Of a DNA stretch of 64,000 nucleotides, positions 63,188 to 64,000 are shown piece by piece. The notes under the pieces are model-generated. The model had not been told where the DNA came from. It searched no databases and saw only the letters and a list, made by a program, of their open reading frames with translations. A program made the position numbers and the translations under genes. The first letter of the stretch is position 1, and each line of letters opens with the position of its first letter. The stretch spans positions 2,852,001 through 2,916,000 of the forward strand of contig NZ_CP019038.1 of NCBI RefSeq assembly GCF_001941825.1. Reading direction: 5' to 3'. The stretch is from Massilia putida. Its GTDB lineage: Bacteria > Pseudomonadota > Gammaproteobacteria > Burkholderiales > Burkholderiaceae_D.

Positions 63188-64000
63188 ATGATACGTTTCC
63201 CGATCGGACTGGCGGCGCTATGCCTCACCATGTCGGCAATCGCGGCGGAACCTTTCGACGACAAATTCCGCCAGCTCGACGAATTGCTGCCGACGCCGAC
63301 CACCATCCGCACCGCTTCCGGCGCCCCGGGGCACGCGTACTGGCAGCAGCGCGCCGACTACGCGATCCGCGCCACCCTGGACGAAGGCCGGCGCGCCATC
63401 AGCGGTGTTGAAACGATCACGTATCACAACAATTCGCCCGACACCCTGTCGTACCTGTGGGTCCAGCTCGACCAGAACATCTATAAACGCGATTCCGACG
63501 CGCGCATGACGGCCACCGTCCCCTCGCGCGACGCCTGGGCCAAGGCGCGCGGTCCGGAAGACGGCTATAAATTCGACGCCCTGCGCTCCGTGCTGGAAAA
63601 GAGCACGTTCGACGGCGGTTTCAAGATCGCCGGCGTGAAGGACGCGGGCGGCCGGCCGCTGCACGTCGTCATCAACCGCACGATGATGCGCATCGACCTG
63701 CCGCAACCCCTGAAGCCGGGCGCGAAGCTCGCGTTCTCGATCGAGTGGAGCTACAACATCAACGAGCAGAAGGTGCTCGGCGGCCGCTCCGGCTATGAAA
63801 AATTCGACGAGGACAAGAACGATCTGTTCGAGATCGCCCAGTGGTTCCCGCGCATGGCCGCGTATTACGACGTGACGGGCTGGCAGCACAAGCAATTCCT
63901 CGGCACCGGTGAATTCACGCTGGAATTCGGCGACTACGACGTGCAGCTGACCGTCCCGGCCGACCACATCGTGGCCGGCACCGGCGAGCTGCAGAATGCG
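63188..64000 (+). CDS. M1 family metallopeptidase, N-terminal part (runs off window)
   Basis: The frame is open from ATG 63188 to the window end, 271 codons. Signal peptide about residues 1-20 (IGLAALCLTMSAIAAE). The N-terminal beta-saddle domain of M1 peptidases is visible: YWQQRADYAIRATLDEGRRA, ISGVETITYHNNSPDTLSYL, LWVQLDQNIYKRDSD and EIAQWFPRMAAYYDVTGWQH. The catalytic HExxH part lies beyond the right edge. Secreted M1-like aminopeptidases of this type have ~600-650 residues. The 174-base gap before it has no clear terminator for lplT. Confidence 0.85.
   Translation, partial: MIRFPIGLAALCLTMSAIAAEPFDDKFRQLDELLPTPTTIRTASGAPGHAYWQQRADYAIRATLDEGRRAISGVETITYHNNSPDTLSYLWVQLDQNIYKRDSDARMTATVPSRDAWAKARGPEDGYKFDALRSVLEKSTFDGGFKIAGVKDAGGRPLHVVINRTMMRIDLPQPLKPGAKLAFSIEWSYNINEQKVLGGRSGYEKFDEDKNDLFEIAQWFPRMAAYYDVTGWQHKQFLGTGEFTLEFGDYDVQLTVPADHIVAGTGELQNA

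Overview
High-GC chromosomal DNA whose gene content and families (phasin, urtABCDE, Caulobacter-type TonB receptor with a halogenase, MdlAB-like ABC pair, PACE efflux protein, abundant REP-like palindromes) best fit a betaproteobacterium of the Oxalobacteraceae (Massilia/Duganella/Telluria type). This placement is inference from gene content; there is no rRNA gene in the window.

Layout. (1) 1-18.1 kb: starch/maltodextrin utilisation locus. A LuxR-type regulator tail at the left edge is followed by a minus-strand run of MFS sugar importer, phosphoglucomutase and MalS-like amylase; a DEAD-box helicase; a flavin halogenase and its TonB-dependent receptor; then a 530-bp divergent control region and a plus-strand operon of GH13 cyclomaltodextrinase-like enzyme, six-hairpin glycosidase and esterase. 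A second, plant-type alpha-amylase lies at 59.0-60.3 kb. A palindromic 15-mer (TGTAG-N5-CTACA) occurs upstream of the importer, the receptor, the GH13 operon and the distant amylase, which suggests one regulon. (2) 18.2-35.9 kb: mixed housekeeping and accessory genes: chemoreceptor, two GNAT acetyltransferases, cytosine deaminase, phasin, heterodimeric ABC exporter, TPR-GGDEF protein, a metallophosphoesterase/cytochrome-peroxidase/lipoprotein operon, a LysR-PACE efflux pair, and a broken FAD-linked oxidase (nonsense codon plus frameshift). (3) 35.9-44.6 kb: a tightly coupled five-gene operon around a 1241-aa FtsZ/tubulin-like GTPase, with a degenerate VWA-like membrane protein, two zinc-ribbon proteins and a small three-TM protein, plus a nearby DUF3828-like secreted protein. 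Its function is unknown and it is the most interesting system here. (4) 44.7-56.9 kb: urea module. An M29/NicX-like metalloenzyme precedes a rare NCS1-permease/histidine-kinase/receiver fusion and a LuxR response regulator. Facing these is a porin-urtABCDE operon. (5) 57-64 kb: phytanoyl-CoA-dioxygenase-like protein, NmrA-like protein, secreted amylase, diguanylate cyclase, LplT-like transporter and the start of an M1 peptidase.

How it fits together: secreted and periplasmic amylases cut starch, the TonB receptor imports maltodextrins, periplasmic GH13 and six-hairpin enzymes release glucose or maltose, the MFS protein carries sugar into the cytoplasm and Pgm joins it to glycogen metabolism. 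In the urea module the porin, UrtA and the UrtBCDE ABC complex form an uptake path, and the NCS1-kinase is a likely sensor of a related nitrogen compound. Dispersed repeats (REP hairpins, a 54-bp GGGGTCAGAG palindrome, a GTAGGGTGGGC element and a 100-bp element in two copies) occupy many gene ends.
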